Shown here: one piece after another, positions 22,718 to 34,081 of the stretch
Layout: each line of letters opens with the position of its first letter
Numbering within the stretch: position 1 is the first letter of the stretch
From: Epiperipatus broadwayi
Taxonomy: Eukaryota; Onychophora; Udeonychophora; Euonychophora; Peripatidae
NCBI GenBank assembly: GCA_028023455.1
Contig: JAQFVV010012416.1
Coordinates: forward strand, 6,801,594-6,865,593
DNA length: 64,000 nucleotides
Direction of reading: 5' to 3'
Notes under the pieces: model-generated
Databases searched by the model: none
What the model was told of the DNA's origin: nothing
Seen by the model: only the letters and a program-made list of their open reading frames with translations
Program-made: the position numbers and the translations under genes

Positions 22718-24637
22718 TTATTTTGGGAGAGGGGTCATAAGGTATATTCCTTTGAGATGTTTTTCCCTTCCAATAACTGGTATCTCTATTATTTTTCCTT
22801 CTATTATAAAATATTGTATTGATTGAAGCTTCCTCTTTTTTTTATCAGGTAATCTAATTGATAAATTAGTTTGATTCATATCAATACTATTTAAAAGTTC
22901 TACTATTTGTTCTATTTTTGTTATATTGGTACACAATAATGATTGTTCTATTTTAAGTGGTAAATTTCTTTTTATTATTCTAATCATTTCGCCTTCACTT
23001 AAATGATAAGTATTAAGTGTTCTTAATTTTGTTATTTGACGGCGAAAGAATTTGGTCAAGGTTTCTCCAGGTGTCTGCTTATACTTATCTTGGAATATTT
23101 GGTACAATAAAGCCTCTTGTCTATCTCTATTCCAAAAATTTTTAATTAATAACTCTTGGTATTCCATATAAGTAGATGGAGTTTGTGATAAAGACTCCCA
23201 CCACATTAATGCATCTCCTTGTAAGTGACTATATGCAATGATCACTTTTTCTCCTTCTGATAAATTACGGTTAACGGAAAAATAAAGATTAAGGCTTCTA
23301 ATATGTTCTATAGGAGATTCATTATGAGATCCCTTGAATATTTTTAACCTAACAAATTGGTTAATTGTACTACTTGGTATTGAATGGTTGTATACCTTTT
23401 GTTTTTCTAAAACATTCAACTGAGAAGTTGATGTTTGATTTTCATGATTAATCCTACAAGTATTTAAGTTTAACCCTTCTAATTCAAAATTACTAGGATA
23501 ATTTTCAACTTCAGGCATTATATGATACTGAAAATTTGATCTATCACCAGAGTCAATTACTTGTTGTGGATCTTTTTGTATGACCTCCAAATGTTTTTCA
23601 CCATGATTTTGTTCTTGATTACAACTATAAGTATTTACATTATTTTCAACCTGATGCATTTCTATAGTTGGTGTTCTTTTACATATTTGTGTTTCAATAA
23701 CTAAAAATCTACTATCAGTGGATTCTTTTATTTTATTTACTCTATTCCAAGTTTCAGTAGTATCTTCCCTTAATTTTTCCAATACATTTTTATCTATATT
23801 GGTATTAATTTCTATTGAATTCATTTTATTTTCCAAAGTTTTAAGTTGATGATCAATAGTCTCTAATACATTATTCTGGGATTCTACCTCATTATTATGT
23901 TTAATAGATAGTTGATCTATTCTTGCGTGCGTTTGTTGTCTATCTTCTTGGATTTCATTCCGTATTTTATTTTGTTCTTCCTTTACTTCTTCCCTAAAAT
24001 TACCTTGATTTTTATACATTTCATCACATTTAACATTTAATCTATCTATGATGTCACTTTGGAACTCACTAAACCGCTGTTGACATTTTGAATTATTTTC
24101 ATCAATTTCATTCTTTAGATCATTTAATGCTTGTTTAATTTCTATGTTATCTTTTTTAACATTATCCACATTTAAATTTAATTGTTGAATTTTTGTAGAT
24201 AGTTTATTTTCAATTCCTGTTATTTCAACCTTCAAATCACTTTTTAAACTATTAATATTATCATCCATTTTTTGATTCAAATCACTTTTTAAACTATTAA
24301 TATTATCAAGTAATTTTTGATTATTACTGTCCATTTTAGTCATAAACATTTGTAACATTTGCTGAATTGTATCAACATTAAATGATTGACTAATTCCAAT
24401 TGTAAATGATTGATTTAAATCTTCATCAACTATATTTGGTGTTTGAGATAACACTTGATCTAAACTCTGTGTTTGTTGAGGGTATTCAACTATGGTTGTA
24501 GAACCCCCAGGTGCTTGTACTAATGATGATTGTTCTATAATATTACTATCATCACTTTGTTCACTTTGCAAATCATCTTGCATTTGACTACAGCATTCAA
24601 TATCTTTGTTTGAAAACATTTTCCCACTTCGAAGCAT
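22718..24637 (-). CDS. Element 2 gag polyprotein with N-terminal coiled coil
   Basis: 639 codons starting MLRSGKMFSNKDIECC. Residues about 85-320 form a long charged coiled coil with heptad-like leucine/isoleucine spacing. It includes a near-duplicate block (NINSLKSDL repeated about 15 residues apart). Residues about 425-590 match the retrotransposon gag/capsid domain: FVRLKIFKGSHNESPIEHIR, YSHLQGDALMWWESL, FFRRQITKLRTLN, IIKRNLPLKIEQ. Gag assembles the virus-like particle in the cytoplasm. The frame ends after a T8 (plus strand) run at 22836-22843, where the reading frame probably changes, so the true C-terminus is uncertain. I see no CCHC zinc knuckle in any frame downstream. The start is the first Met after the leader and there is no competing upstream frame. 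Confidence 0.85.
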   Translation of the reverse strand: MLRSGKMFSNKDIECCSQMQDDLQSEQSDDSNIIEQSSLVQAPGGSTTIVEYPQQTQSLDQVLSQTPNIVDEDLNQSFTIGISQSFNVDTIQQMLQMFMTKMDSNNQKLLDNINSLKSDLNQKMDDNINSLKSDLKVEITGIENKLSTKIQQLNLNVDNVKKDNIEIKQALNDLKNEIDENNSKCQQRFSEFQSDIIDRLNVKCDEMYKNQGNFREEVKEEQNKIRNEIQEDRQQTHARIDQLSIKHNNEVESQNNVLETIDHQLKTLENKMNSIEINTNIDKNVLEKLREDTTETWNRVNKIKESTDSRFLVIETQICKRTPTIEMHQVENNVNTYSCNQEQNHGEKHLEVIQKDPQQVIDSGDRSNFQYHIMPEVENYPSNFELEGLNLNTCRINHENQTSTSQLNVLEKQKVYNHSIPSSTINQFVRLKIFKGSHNESPIEHIRSLNLYFSVNRNLSEGEKVIIAYSHLQGDALMWWESLSQTPSTYMEYQELLIKNFWNRDRQEALLYQIFQDKYKQTPGETLTKFFRRQITKLRTLNTYHLSEGEMIRIIKRNLPLKIEQSLLCTNITKIEQIVELLNSIDMNQTNLSIRLPDKKKRKLQSIQYFIIEGKIIEIPVIGREKHLKGIYLMTPLPK

Positions 24638-25079
24638 AACAAATTTTAACTTAATTCAAATATTACACAAGTTTATATATTTTTATATTCAAAATATTAT
24701 ATCGTAAAGTTCTTTACCACCCCATGCTATTTATATATACTTATGATGTTCTAATGATCTATGTGTGTATTTTTAAACATCTATGTCTATAGAAAAACTT
24801 TATCCCACTCAACTCTTCTTTAAAACATAATTTAATAATTAGTTATTTAAATATTGATCTCTCTAAATCATACTATATATATTATCATTTTTTTATTTAT
24901 ATTAATCTTGTAATTATAAACACCATATGAATCTTCATAACAACATACTTGTTACTAAGAATAATCAATTAAAGTATCCATGACTTTTTCACTATATGTA
25001 ATAATATAGAATCATTGATTCAAAGCCCCAGTTAATATACTAAATATGTAATAGTATATAATTTATACCTGTGATGAAC
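24638..25079 (-). other. Element 2 gag leader
   Basis: AT-rich non-coding leader between the junction array and the gag start; no frame supported. Confidence 0.5.
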
Positions 25080-25432
25080 TTAAATGTTCAATGCCTAAAA
25101 CGTTGCGTGCCAAATATAATGGGCAGTCTACAGGGTATGAGATTTAATTAATTGAAGCCCCAAATGTTTGGGTCGCTACAGGGTATGAGATTTAAATGTT
25201 CAAAGCCCACACATTTGCGTGCCAAATATAATGGGCAGTCTACAGGGTATGAGATTTAATTAATCGAAGCCAAATATAATGGGCAGTCTACAGGGTATGA
25301 GATTTAATTAATTGAAGCCCCAAATGTTTGGGTCGCCAAATATAATGGGATGTCTACAGGGTATGAGATTTAAATGTTCAAAGCCCACACGTTTGGGTCA
25401 CCAAATATAATGGGATGACCTATTTGATAGCC
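25080..25432 (-). repeat. Tandem array of the LTR-end/primer-site junction
   Basis: CAAATATAATGGG occurs five times, starting at 25111, 25223, 25271, 25337 and 25402. The spacings are 112, 48, 66 and 65 bp. The units share 'CTACAGGGTATGAGATTTAA' and versions of the primer-site sequence (GTTTGGGTCRCCAAA or TTGCGTGCCAAA). The last unit is the authentic LTR boundary, so the leader holds repeated partial copies of the LTR terminus plus PBS. Confidence 0.85.
25386..25403 (-). other. Element 2 primer-binding site (proximal copy)
   Basis: The minus strand reads TGGTGACCCAAACGTGTG, two bases inside the 5' LTR. The spacing and first five bases are shared with element 1. Variant copies recur at 25098-25113, 25211-25225 and 25326-25339 within the adjacent tandem array. 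Confidence 0.65.
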
Positions 25433-27520
25433 TTAGTTGAGGCACCAAATATAACGGAATGGCATTTAATCATCCCAGTTGATATACCAAATATAATAGA
25501 ATCGATTATATTTAATGCTTGGAAATCATTAACTTAATGCTTCATAGTTAGGTTTGCCAAATATAACAAAATGGGTTATATTTAAAATCTAAGTTGTATA
25601 TATGGGGATGATTAAATTCCCTAGAAAGAGGATATGCATTTCACTACAATCGGACTTTGGGTCTTCAGGTAGAATGCTAGAAATGAATCAATGAAATACT
25701 AAGTCCATGATTATATCTATCTTTTTTATGCTAGCTCAATAATCTTTAAATAAGTTTTAATATAATTTAGACTAGTTCATCCATCTTTCATCCCTCTTTC
25801 AGTCACCATTATGCCACGATATTCAAACTCATGGAGAATTTGCAATTAGCTCTCTTCAGGGAAAATCCAAAACAAGTTATTATTTATATGCCTTTATATA
25901 AGCATTAATTACAATTGATATTCATATGATATTTATAATACTAGCATATATATAATATAATTCAATAATGATTAGACAAAGAGATCAAGTTAATAAATCA
26001 ATATTTAATAAATAATAAAAAATATAATATAATAGATAATAAAATATTAATAAACAAATACGGATGAATTTTATCATTTTAAAAATATTAATAAATAATA
26101 TTTTTATTTTAATACCCTATGATAAAACTCAATACTATAATAAATTTTCAAAAATTAAAGAAAATAGTTTAAATTAACAGATATATAAAAACAATATCTG
26201 GGTTCAAAAATTAATAATTTATGTAACTTATTAATTTATTTACCATTCTTATTTATATGTTTCATAATTACCAATATATAAGTACTACTTGCAATTGTAT
26301 AACTTATATATTATATGTATTTTTGATAAATAAAGTACATTAAACTTTTACAATATTACATAGTAAATACAATATAATCTTGTTTAAGATATCTGTCAAA
26401 TAATAACTATTCTTTATATCCCTCATCTAATTTGATGAATTATGTCAAGCTTTCAATTAATTATATTTAATAATAAATATAATTTTCCTATTAAGATATA
26501 ATGATGCGATGCCAAATTTGAAATAAAGATAATAATAATAATAAACATATTAAAATAATATAAGCATTATTATAATATATATAAATAAATAATAAAGAAA
26601 ACTTATTTATAATAGAGTTGAGAGTAGATATTGAAGTCTATAGTTCATCATCCTAATGAAGATCTTTTACGAAGTATATTATTAATCCATTGGTATAATG
26701 ATGATTTTATTTATCCTTAAACGATAAACTGTTAATAATATCCAATGATTTGATTAATGTGAAATAAAATAAATATTCTTCGAATGTAGATGTTCTTAAT
26801 CTTCATTTTTCTATTATCATTAGACGTTCTATATATTCAATATTTCAAAATATTTTAAAATAGCATGCAAGGTTGGTTTCGAAACCTTTACGATACAAAG
26901 CTGTTTTACTCAAAACACATTGTTTTATCCTATATATATATATATAATTATCTTAAATTTATATATATCCGAAGAATCACGGAAGTATTAAAACAACGTA
27001 GTTTCCAAAAAACTTAAACAGACGTTCTTTTCTTTTATATTGCTATTCCTTTAAGACTTAATAGAAAATTAAAATATTTTCCTTGCAGACTTTTAATCCA
27101 CAGATTATTTTAATTTGGAAAAGTTAATATTTAAATTCCAATCGTTGAACGGTAGTATTGATAAAAGAAAAAGTTATTTAAAGAGAAATGATTTTCTTTT
27201 CTTCTCCTTAAAAACAAAAGAACGAATCAATCTGCTCGTGTGTTATTACAAGTTCATGCTTAACTCAACTATCAATTGTTCCGTTGACATTAAGATTTAA
27301 TAATAAAATAAAAAAATATATAAGTATTTATTCTTAACTTCAAATCTGGCATTTTACTCAAAAGCTTAAGGTATGTATTATTTAAAACTCAAATGTATAT
27401 ATATAATATATATATATATATATGTATACATAATAAAATAGTCAAATAAAAAATTATATTTATAAATAATTTCCTAAGAGATAAAACATGTTAGACCAAT
27501 AATAACAACTGTAAGTTACT

Positions 27521-27526
<6 letters not shown>
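25406..27526 (-). repeat. Element 2 5' LTR
   Basis: Nearly identical to 16670-18792. Differences seen are C/T in the GGTTCGCC/GGTTTGCC motif, G/A near 26354 and the length of one AT run. It is bounded on the right by a long alternating AT tract. Confidence 0.95.
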
Positions 27527-27564
<38 letters not shown>

Positions 27565-27629
27565 GTACATATACAAGGATGAGTATATATATATATATAT
27601 ATATATATATTACTCATCCTTGTATATGT
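27527..27629. repeat. (AT)n tract and perfect 19-bp-arm palindrome
   Basis: Alternating AT follows the element 2 LTR. Then ACATATACAAGGATGAGTA (27567-27585) and its exact inverse (27611-27629) surround an AT-only loop that is itself self-complementary. The whole unit can form a cruciform of about 63 bp. Confidence 0.9.
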
Positions 27630-29141
27630 GTTTATCTATGCTTCTCTGCATATAGATACATCAACATACATATAATTACTTCAGAAGTTTTTTGGAAAAT
27701 CTGTAAGATTTTTCTTGATGAGCTAGCTAGTTTATAGTTCTCATTGAGATAGGTATAGTCCAGCTAAGAGGTGTTCTGCAATCGGTTCCATTTCGACTTC
27801 TAGCAAACTAACTGTTTTGTTTTCATTTGTGTAGGATAATGACTCATTAGAAGTTGACCTGGATTTTAGATGAATCAAAACTCCTCTAAAAGAAAACTTG
27901 TAGCAGATCATGGGTCTATTGTCCTGCTTTTACTTATTTCATGGTCATTCTCTAACTCTGGAAAACCAACCAATGTCTTTGGAAAACCAACTTCACCAAA
28001 ACTACTGCAAATTCACTGCTTCTCAAAATAATATCCAAGATCTTGCAGTTGGCCTATTTGTCCAACTAATTTCTGCCCATTTTGCCAACTGCTTCTCAAA
28101 AAAATTAAAATCCAATTCTTCTAGCCAGCTAATTGCTGCCAAGTCTTCTCCAAAAAACTATTAGCCAAACTAAAATAATCTTTTTATTCAACCCTTTTAT
28201 AGTCTTGTATTGAGGTGACAAAAACACAACATTAAAAACTTTTTATCTTGTTATTTTTTTCAACTTTTTGCCTTTTAATTAAAGGCTAGTTTTGAAAGCA
28301 ACTTTGAAATTTTACCAAAGGTGATGATCTACATGTTTTTACTTAGCTAGAGAATTGTATACAAACATTAATTAAAAGATTTTAAAAATAAATCATGTTT
28401 GTTTTTGAATTCAAAATCAGAATTCAATAAAAATATTTAGATCTTTTTAAATGTTAATTTGTAATAAAATTCTATTTCACATTCAGCATTGTTTAACTCT
28501 TTATAGTTGCCATTATTCTCAGTGACATGTAAAAAAATATTTACAAAAATTATGTCTGTATTTGTTTCTACTTTTCCTTTCAACTTTATATACATTTGTG
28601 CACACACTATCTTATTATATGCCATATAACAGAATTGTTATAATAGTTATTAAATTTTTTCACAAACAAGTGTTGCTAATATAATCATCATGAAAACAAT
28701 TGTCAGGACTGATCAAAATCATCAGCTTTTCCAGTTTTTTTTAAATAATCATTCTCAGTCTTTTCAGAAATTCTAACTAAATTTTTAAAAATTATATACT
28801 TTTTTATTAACATCCCTTTAGTAATTAATAAAGCCATAAACTTACTAAAAGTACATACAAAATTCTTCTATAAACTTTTTTAAAATTCAAAATACCGCAT
28901 TAATTAAATTGTATGAATATCTTAATTTCTAAGAGATTGATTCAAAATTCCATTTTCATATTTATTTATTTTTTTTTTAAGATAAATACTTCAGGGTATA
29001 ATAGAAAATTATCCTTTTATGTGCAAACAGATCTACGTTTTCAGATAGGCATTGCATAACTAATCCAATTAGCCATTCAATAATTGTAATAATTAGGCAT
29101 TTAGTGTTTCTTATTTAGAAGAATAAATAAAAAAAGTAATT
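27630..29141. other. Intronic sequence, no gene seen
   Basis: One 84-codon plus-strand frame (27910-28164) has a near-repeat (LENQPMSLENQL) but no family resemblance. Otherwise AT-rich intron. Confidence 0.4.
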
Positions 29142-29293
29142 GTTTCATCAACCATAACTGGGATTTTTAGATTAAACATGAAATAAAAGCATATGAGAGG
29201 GGATCTACATAGGGAAGGAATTAATTAATTTCTGAACTTCCCATGCTTTTACTTCAAGTTTAATCTAAAAACTCCAATTGTGGTTGAAGAAAC
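29142..29293. repeat. Foldback repeat (MITE-like)
   Basis: Arms GTTTCATCAACCATAACTGG (29142 on) and the inverse of GGTTGAAGAAAC (ending 29293) extend to about 50 bp each with few mismatches. They share TTTTTAGATTAAAC and TAAAAGCAT. The loop is short. No clear target duplication. Confidence 0.75.
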
Positions 29294-32200
29294 TTTTTTT
29301 TAGTGAATAAAAGCATTTATTCTAAAATATTTTTACATTTTTTTTTTTCAGTTATTTTGAAATTCTCTGTCTGTAAAGCAATCTATCTCTACATGAATTC
29401 AATTTTAAATAATATACTTATTACTTACTATTCAACATTTTATCATTTCTCTATTTATTTATTTATTTACATAAATTACATGGGCATCAGTTAAGTATCC
29501 AGTAATTAAGTAACATATGTATATTTAAAACAATATTTTATTCAATATAATAATGTAACCATTACACAATCCCATTTGCAATGCTAGTCTATCACAGAGA
29601 ACATATGCTAGTTCTGATGAATGATGGTAAAACATATAATCTTACATAAATAAAGTAACAAATCATGTGATAATTTATTTACAAGTATACTTATTAGTTG
29701 ATGCACAATTTATTTTTTTAATAAAATTAACAAATTATGTAACTAATTTATTTACAAAGTATATTCATTAATTCATATATAATTTACTTTTTAACAAATT
29801 CCTTTAATCTTTATACATCATAGTATTATAGTATCAATATATTCATGGATAATGTAACACATTCACTGTACCTTTAACCCTCACTTCAATAAACTTAAAT
29901 ATAACTTCACACATGTATGAATTCGTAAATATAACATTTCATTGACTTGCATGTTTTAGTACTTACTCATACATTTGCTCTATGTGGGTTAGACATCAAA
30001 GCTATCTTTATTACAATAATCATTAAGAAATGATTGTTTTAGATCCTAATTCTAAACATAAGCACTTTTATAATAATAACTGTAAAAAGATGGTCTTCAG
30101 TTCCTAACCCTAACTAAATAAAATCTTCTATACAATAATTAGGAGTGGCCTTATGGTCCTAAACCTAATTTCAAAAGTAAAAGATGTCAAATTAATCTGA
30201 TGTGAATATCTTGTCAAAGACTTTCCTTTTGCAAATCTATCTCCAATAAATAGCAATGATATCAGGTTTAAACTTTATCCTTATAATTTTTGTTGATGAA
30301 TGTAAAATTGGCATGCCTGTAATAAAATTGTCATAACATTTGCAAATGTTTTTTACAGTTTAATAATGCATGTAAATTTACTAAAGGTAAAATTAATTAC
30401 TTAAAATTTTCAATTTATTAGCTGTGACATCTTTTTATACATATAAATTTAACAAAGGTAAAAAATAATATGTAAAAAAAAATAAGCTACCATATATCAA
30501 TTTAAAATGTTATTTTACCAAAAAATAATATTATACTAAATTATGCATTTAAAACCAACCTATCTATAGGATTGAAAAATGTGAGTATTTGCTGTTTATT
30601 TCCACATTCCCAGATTAGTTTTTTGCTTTAAGCTTTCATTACTAAAAAGCTATAAACTCTAATACACCTGCATACACACACACAGAGAGAGAGAGAAACC
30701 ATCCTTAATGTTTTTAAATTATTGAAATACTAGCATGAAATTTGAAAACATTAATTTTGAATCTAGTATAACTAAGTTGCATGAACTGAATGGAATGATA
30801 TTGCTTCTCTCATGGACAAAATATTAAGAACATTAAATGTACTTTTGTTACCAAACACTTTTATATTCAAAATAAAAAATGTTTGCATAGTTATATATAT
30901 CTGATCCTATTTCAATAACTACATATTTTAATGGCATCTGTTTTATCTTACTGTAAAATATTTTATTTTTTTGTCTAGAATACCAGCTTTCAAAACACAT
31001 TTTTTTTTTGTTTACATTTAGCATATGCTTTTAGAAGTTTATTTAATCCCAAAATCACCTACTGTAAGCTAGACTGATTAATGAACATTAAATGGTAGTT
31101 ATATATCTACTTGTTTCTGAATAGTATTTTTGTCAGAGAAGAGTCTTATACTGGTACCCATATATCCATTTTAATCCTTTTATATTATCAAAATCATACC
31201 CTGAAATTCATAAAATATCCGAGGTCAACTTTTTAATCAAACAACTTTTTTATAAAATTGTATACATTTGATAATAGACCTGTTCTGAACTTTATGTCAA
31301 CTATGGCTAGCTTTTGCTTTTAACTAGGATAATATATACTACCAATATATCATGATTTTTTGCTAAAATACAACACACCACTATGGAATCATATTACTAC
31401 ATGGTTTTATCTTGCATTATGATTTTAATTTATAGATATAGTAATGGAATGACTGAAATTAGTAAATATTGAGGATGCCAATCATCTCAATGAACATTGT
31501 CAATGAGTAGTCATCAATGAATATAAAAGAAGCAGGAGAAAATCTACAGAAAATAAAATAATAATAATAATAATAATGTTACATCACCAGCATTAAACAT
31601 GAATCAACAGTCAATCCTTGTAACTGGATGTGAAGGTTTAATATCAGCATGTAAGCTAATTATCAAGCCAGTGCAAAATTTAGGGCATAATATAAATACA
31701 TGCTAAAATATCTATCATAATAAAAAATGCAGGATCCTAATATATGCTGATGCTCTGGTAATATAATACCATGAGTGTTTTGGCCAGCTATTAAATAATT
31801 TTCAAACTATATAAAGTGCAGTGGATGAAATTTAAAGGTGAAATTATTGTATTATCCTGAGAATTATTTGAATGTCCAAACAAAAAAATTAATGATTATT
31901 GCTTTAGTGCTAGTTCAGAATCAAAAATCCTAGGGACTATGACTGTGAATAAAGAAAATATAAATGTATATGATTAATCTAGTTTAAAGTTTTACTGGGA
32001 TCATTTTACAAATCCCTTAAGCACAATGCTACAATAAAATCAAGTCATACACCTTGCCAATTTAGAGAACAGATAGCTGAAGTGATAAAGACATTAACAC
32101 AAAAAAATAATTTCAAAATCTATAATTTTTTTAACAATTATTACATTTTCTATATAAGAAATATAATTTCATAAAACAGATTATTTTATGTTGATTCTTA

Positions 32201-33602
32201 TTACATAATTCACTAACATTTACTTTAACAGAAAAATAAAAATAAATTAGCTAAAACCTCCTTTTTTAATTATTAAATCTAAAACCATATTTCAAAATAA
32301 AAAATTAAGATTAGCTATAATTTCCCCACCCACCCTTTTTTACAAAAATAGTCCTGTATGCTTTTACATTTTAAGAAGGAAAATGAATAAAACATGTTTC
32401 AACAAAAGGACTTATATCAAAACTATTCATTACTACCAATAATTACTTATCATTACTATCAATTAACATATATTAAAAAATATTTTTAAATGTAGAAGTG
32501 CACACTACATTATCTTAATATCATTAATTTTATTATTTTACTTTTTTTTTGTAGTTATAATTTAAAATTTCTTTTCAGGTTATTATTTCCTTCTTGTTTC
32601 TTCAAAAATTCAGATTAAAATTGTAGGAATAATTTTTAGAATAAGTTAGCACAAGTTGAATTTATTCATTATTCCCATTAAAATTTTTACCATTGACTTC
32701 TTTTTGTAACTTCAAGATTTCAATTTAAAATGTAATATTTAATAATAATTTCTAGGATAATACACATTAAATTTATCCACTTTACAATATAATAGTTTTC
32801 AGAGTAACACAGATTTCGAAATCAGATTACCATAAACTAAATTTATCCATTTTACAATATAGTAATTTTTAAAATAGACTTTCTGACCAGATTAACACAG
32901 GTTGAGACAGTCATAAATTTGGATAGATGCACAAAGCTTGTTGCAAATTTTTCCAGGGATATTCTATATTTTTTTAATGAATGAAGTTTCATGTTGAATT
33001 GTGGATGCTCAAGTTTTAGCTAAAGCTTAGTATGTAGTTTTTACTATATCCATTTCAAAAGTCATTTTAAAACTAGTAGTGAATGTAGTCTTATGTCAGA
33101 CTGGAAGGTTAATCTCACTGTTCTTTTATTAGATGAACTGCTACTGCTATTCTCTTCTCAATTACTGAATCAAGACTGACTATTGCTGATTAAGCACTGA
33201 AATCTAATGCTTTAACCTGCCCCTACTTTATTTTTTTAAATATCCTCTTATCCATCCAATCTCAAAATTATCCTTTTTAGAGAATTAGAAAAAAGTAAAT
33301 CTATCTTAATTAATTAAAAAACAGCATATTGCTTTTTTCTTTTTTAAAATTGATAAACATATTGATAAATAAAACTATTGAAGAGAGACAAAAATTTATT
33401 TTATTCTTTTTTTTCTTTATACTTCTCACTCTTTTTTATAACTACCCCTAACAAACTATTCTTATTATAATGTTTGGAATTTATATTATAATTTAATGAA
33501 TGTAACTTTTTAATAAGTTTAATAATTGTCATTTTGAACAAAAAATATTAGAAATAATTATTCTCAATATATATATATATATAACCATTAGAAACCAATT
33601 AA
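29294..33602. other. Intronic sequence with possible decayed LINE RT
   Basis: Mostly featureless AT-rich intron with an (AC)n/(GA)n patch near 30677-30697 and an (ATA)n patch near 31556-31576. At 31733-31990 the plus strand reads fragments such as IYADALVI and ILGTMTVNKENI. These loosely recall a LINE YADD box and its downstream region, but stops interrupt every frame. Treat as a possible retroelement fossil only. Confidence 0.3.
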
Positions 33603-33812
33603 CACTTAGACAATCTCAATATTGATAACAATCAGCAATCTCAAACTGTTGTCAAGGTAGCCTCTTTTTAAAAATTAATATCAATATAGATAATAATCAA
33701 CAATCTCAAACTGTTACCAATGCAATTTCTTTTTAACAATATTATTGTTAAAAAGAGATTGCCTTGACAACAGTTTGAAATTGTTGATTGTTATCTATAT
33801 TGAGATTGTCTA
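33603..33812. repeat. Inverted repeat with a third, direct arm copy
   Basis: A 68-bp arm (33603-33671: ACAATCTCAATATTGATAAC ... GTTGTCAAGG ... CTCTTTTTAA) recurs in direct orientation, shorter and diverged, at about 33676-33737. It recurs again inverted at about 33744-33812 with about five mismatches. The centre (ATTTCTTTTTAACAATA / TATTGTTAAAAAGAGAT) forms a tight hairpin. It ends about 160 bp upstream of the exon B acceptor. Confidence 0.85.
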
Positions 33813-33970
33813 AGTATTGACTAAACTCATTTAGCTTTGAGCATTATTATACTTTACATATATATATATATGTGTGTGTGTGTGTGTTTGTATGTATTTG
33901 GGTTGACTGCATAAAAGACATTAAAAAACAAACTGTATTAATAAAAGAACATTTTATATATATTTATCAG

Positions 33971-34081
33971 AAAGCAGTGCCTGTTAGACTAAAAGGAATA
34001 TATATAAATGATCCTCCATCCTACGTTGTGCCACTGATCGAATTATATAAGAAACTATCTTCAGCAAAAATAAGCTCACGA
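33971..34081 (+). CDS. CRAL-TRIO lipid-binding protein, internal exon B
   Basis: A 37-codon exon, phase 0 at both ends, with acceptor TTTATCAG and a near-consensus donor GTAAGT. It encodes KAVPVRLKGIYINDPPSY followed by VVPLIELYKKLSSAKISSR. This is the most diagnostic CRAL-TRIO segment: 'aFPvRlKgihfiNxPxxf' followed by the helix 'lxkPFLsxKlrxRi'. It follows exon A (ending ...SCIQ) directly with no missing residues by family alignment, so the 21-kb gap is one intron. That intron contains the whole of element 2. A 210-bp inverted repeat ends about 160 bp upstream of the acceptor. The open frame extends upstream through a (TG)n tract but that part is intronic. Confident on family and boundaries. 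Confidence 0.9.

Larger units (their letters stand above)
16670..27526 (-). mobile_element. Ty3/gypsy LTR retrotransposon (element 2), recent insertion
   Basis: A 10.9-kb element on the minus strand in the intron between exons A and B, antisense to the host gene. LTRs are 2123 bp (16670-18792) and 2121 bp (25406-27526). By eye they differ by about two substitutions plus one AT-length change, so insertion is very recent. The internal order from right to left is PBS, tandemly repeated leader, 639-codon gag, protease and a 956-codon pol frame. LTR ends read TATAAT..ATTATA rather than TG..CA. Both flanks are alternating AT, so a target duplication cannot be read. Three reading-frame changes break gag-pol; two fall in homopolymer A runs. 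Confidence 0.95.

Noticed and set aside
25080-25432. CRISPR-like array from regularly repeated CAAATATAATGGG
   Set aside because: Eukaryotic context, spacings of 48-112 bp and repeated (not unique) spacers. It is an LTR/PBS iteration.
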